A stretch of 5,860 nt of DNA, taken from Xanthobacteraceae bacterium. GTDB lineage: Bacteria > Pseudomonadota > Alphaproteobacteria > Rhizobiales > Xanthobacteraceae. The position numbers were made by a program, and so were the translations under genes. The first letter of the stretch is position 1; each line of letters begins with the position of its first letter. The DNA is taken from NCBI GenBank assembly GCA_030037185.1, contig JASHRR010001231.1, positions 1 through 5,860 of the forward strand, given 5' to 3'. Below, piece by piece: positions 5,194 to 5,860 of this stretch. The notes under the pieces are model-generated. The model was not told the origin of the DNA, did no database searches, and saw only the letters and a program-made list of their open reading frames with translations.

Positions 5194-5484
5194 ATGCCAA
5201 TCAACTACAATATCAGCGACCATCTTGCGACAAATGCCGATATCCTTGTTGATGCATTCGGCGGCGCGCTGAAAAAGCTGCTGGTGGATCGAAGGGACCC
5301 GGAAGCGTTAGTTGTCGCTAAACATCTCATCTCTATCGCTAAGGCGGGTGAGCGCAATCCGGCGCGACTGCGTGACCTTACCGTACAAGCCGTCCGGATC
5401 GAGCGGCGACGGTTGCGAGCCGCAATTCACGGCCACCTATTGCGATCCTTCATCACTGGCTTTTGGGCGACCCATCTACTGTAG
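5194..5484 (+). CDS. Small hypothetical helical protein of rhizobial type, 96 residues
   Basis: The frame extends upstream to an ATG at 5125, but I prefer the ATG at 5194 because the protein-like sequence starts there (MPINYNISDHLATNADILVD) and a G-rich stretch lies directly upstream. The body is helical and charged: residues about 17-50 read DAFGGALKKLLVDRRDPEA, then VAKHLISIAKAGERNPARLR, then DLTVQAVRIERRRLR. I recall short rhizobial proteins of unknown function with the same (A)KAGERxPxRLRDLT pattern, but cannot name a domain. The last residues (SFITGFWATHLL) are hydrophobic and differ in style, so the C-terminus may be altered. No signal peptide or catalytic motif. It is followed after 89 bases by another same-strand gene. 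Confidence 0.65.
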   Translation: MPINYNISDHLATNADILVDAFGGALKKLLVDRRDPEALVVAKHLISIAKAGERNPARLRDLTVQAVRIERRRLRAAIHGHLLRSFITGFWATHLL

Positions 5485-5573
5485 ATGCCCGCCTCGACCA
5501 GCGAAAACAAGCCTGAAAGCTGATGAAATGACACATCAACGCGGCCCGCAGAAGGAGCGCTCCAGGGTCCACC

Positions 5574-5860
5574 ATGAAGATTACACTGAAAATGGGAATT
5601 GCCACCTATGACGAGATTGCCGCCGCTCAATTGGCGGTGAGATTCCGGACGATCAGCAAAGTTCTCGTCCGAGGAATCGTTCATTCAGGGTTGGTCGGCG
5701 ACGACAGCATGCACATCCAGCAAAGACGACGAGTTGATAGACTTGTTGCGGATCAGATCGCAGGTCAGATCGAGGACGCGCCGGCCGCCGAAAGGATCGG
5801 GCAGGTCAAGACTTTTGAATCCGGATCTGCTCCGAGTGCTCCGCAACCGCGTAACGCGCG
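5574..5860 (+). CDS. Partial hypothetical protein, at least 95 residues, runs off the window
   Basis: ATG at 5574 opens a frame without stop to the end of the window. The nearest strong purine site, AAGGAG at 5552-5557, is 16 bases upstream, which is long; the start is therefore uncertain, although the sequence looks protein-like from this ATG. The product begins MKITLKMGIATYDEIAAAQ. A basic, mixed helical segment follows (RFRTISKVLVRG, HIQQRRRVDRLVADQIAGQ), then a Ser/Pro/Ala-rich low-complexity end (ESGSAPSAPQPRN). The N-terminal strand-turn-helix and basic middle could suit a nucleic-acid-binding or regulatory protein, but I do not recognise a family and make no functional call. The gene lies on the same strand as those at 4254 and 5194. 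Confidence 0.5.
   Translation, partial: MKITLKMGIATYDEIAAAQLAVRFRTISKVLVRGIVHSGLVGDDSMHIQQRRRVDRLVADQIAGQIEDAPAAERIGQVKTFESGSAPSAPQPRNA

Noticed and set aside
1..5860. CRISPR array, tRNA, rRNA, nod box, sigma-54 promoter or complete defence system
   Set aside because: I looked for regularly spaced repeats, tRNA-like ends, the nod-box core and TGGCAC-N5-TTGC on both strands by eye and found no credible instance.

Overview
The window looks like accessory DNA from a high-GC alphaproteobacterium, most probably the symbiotic or genomic island of a rhizobium (Bradyrhizobium, Mesorhizobium or a relative). The basis is indirect. GC is high, genes are sparse and separated by long degenerate stretches, mobile-element debris is present (integrase tail, IS21-type istB remnant), and several small proteins have the style of rhizobial island hypotheticals. 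One large protein also looks like a type III secretion substrate. No nod, nif or T3SS structural gene is visible, so the genus is not established.

Layout. 1-91: the last 30 codons of a tyrosine recombinase on the + strand, including the nucleophile tyrosine. 92-335: a small + strand reading frame starting one base after the integrase stop and broken by one frameshift. 336-902: no convincing gene, but a perfect 8-bp inverted repeat at 698-716. 903-2597 (minus): the only large gene, a 564-residue protein with a Ser/Thr-rich N-terminus, a Gly/Ala-rich hydrophobic middle and two long tandem repeats. Its start is set by a strong AGGAGG site; a longer upstream reading frame has none. 2598-2950: AT-rich leader and probable promoter region with short inverted repeats. 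2951-3259 (+): a possible 102-residue orphan protein. About 3406-3660 (minus): the decayed 3' end of an IS21-family istB with terminal-type repeats. 3661-4253: no confident gene. 4254-5860 (+): four small same-strand genes or candidates, 107, 31, 96 and at least 95 residues, the last running off the window.

How they fit together. The integrase tail and IS21 debris indicate a region shaped by integration and insertion-sequence decay. The large protein is probably the functional cargo: a cytoplasmically made, possibly secreted effector-like protein whose C-terminal half arose by duplication of a unit of about 115-123 residues. The small right-hand genes may be a loose cluster, but nothing shows that they form one operon or pathway. 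I found no complete defence system, CRISPR array, tRNA or rRNA. The most unusual element is the duplicated 564-residue protein, for which I cannot name a characterised family.
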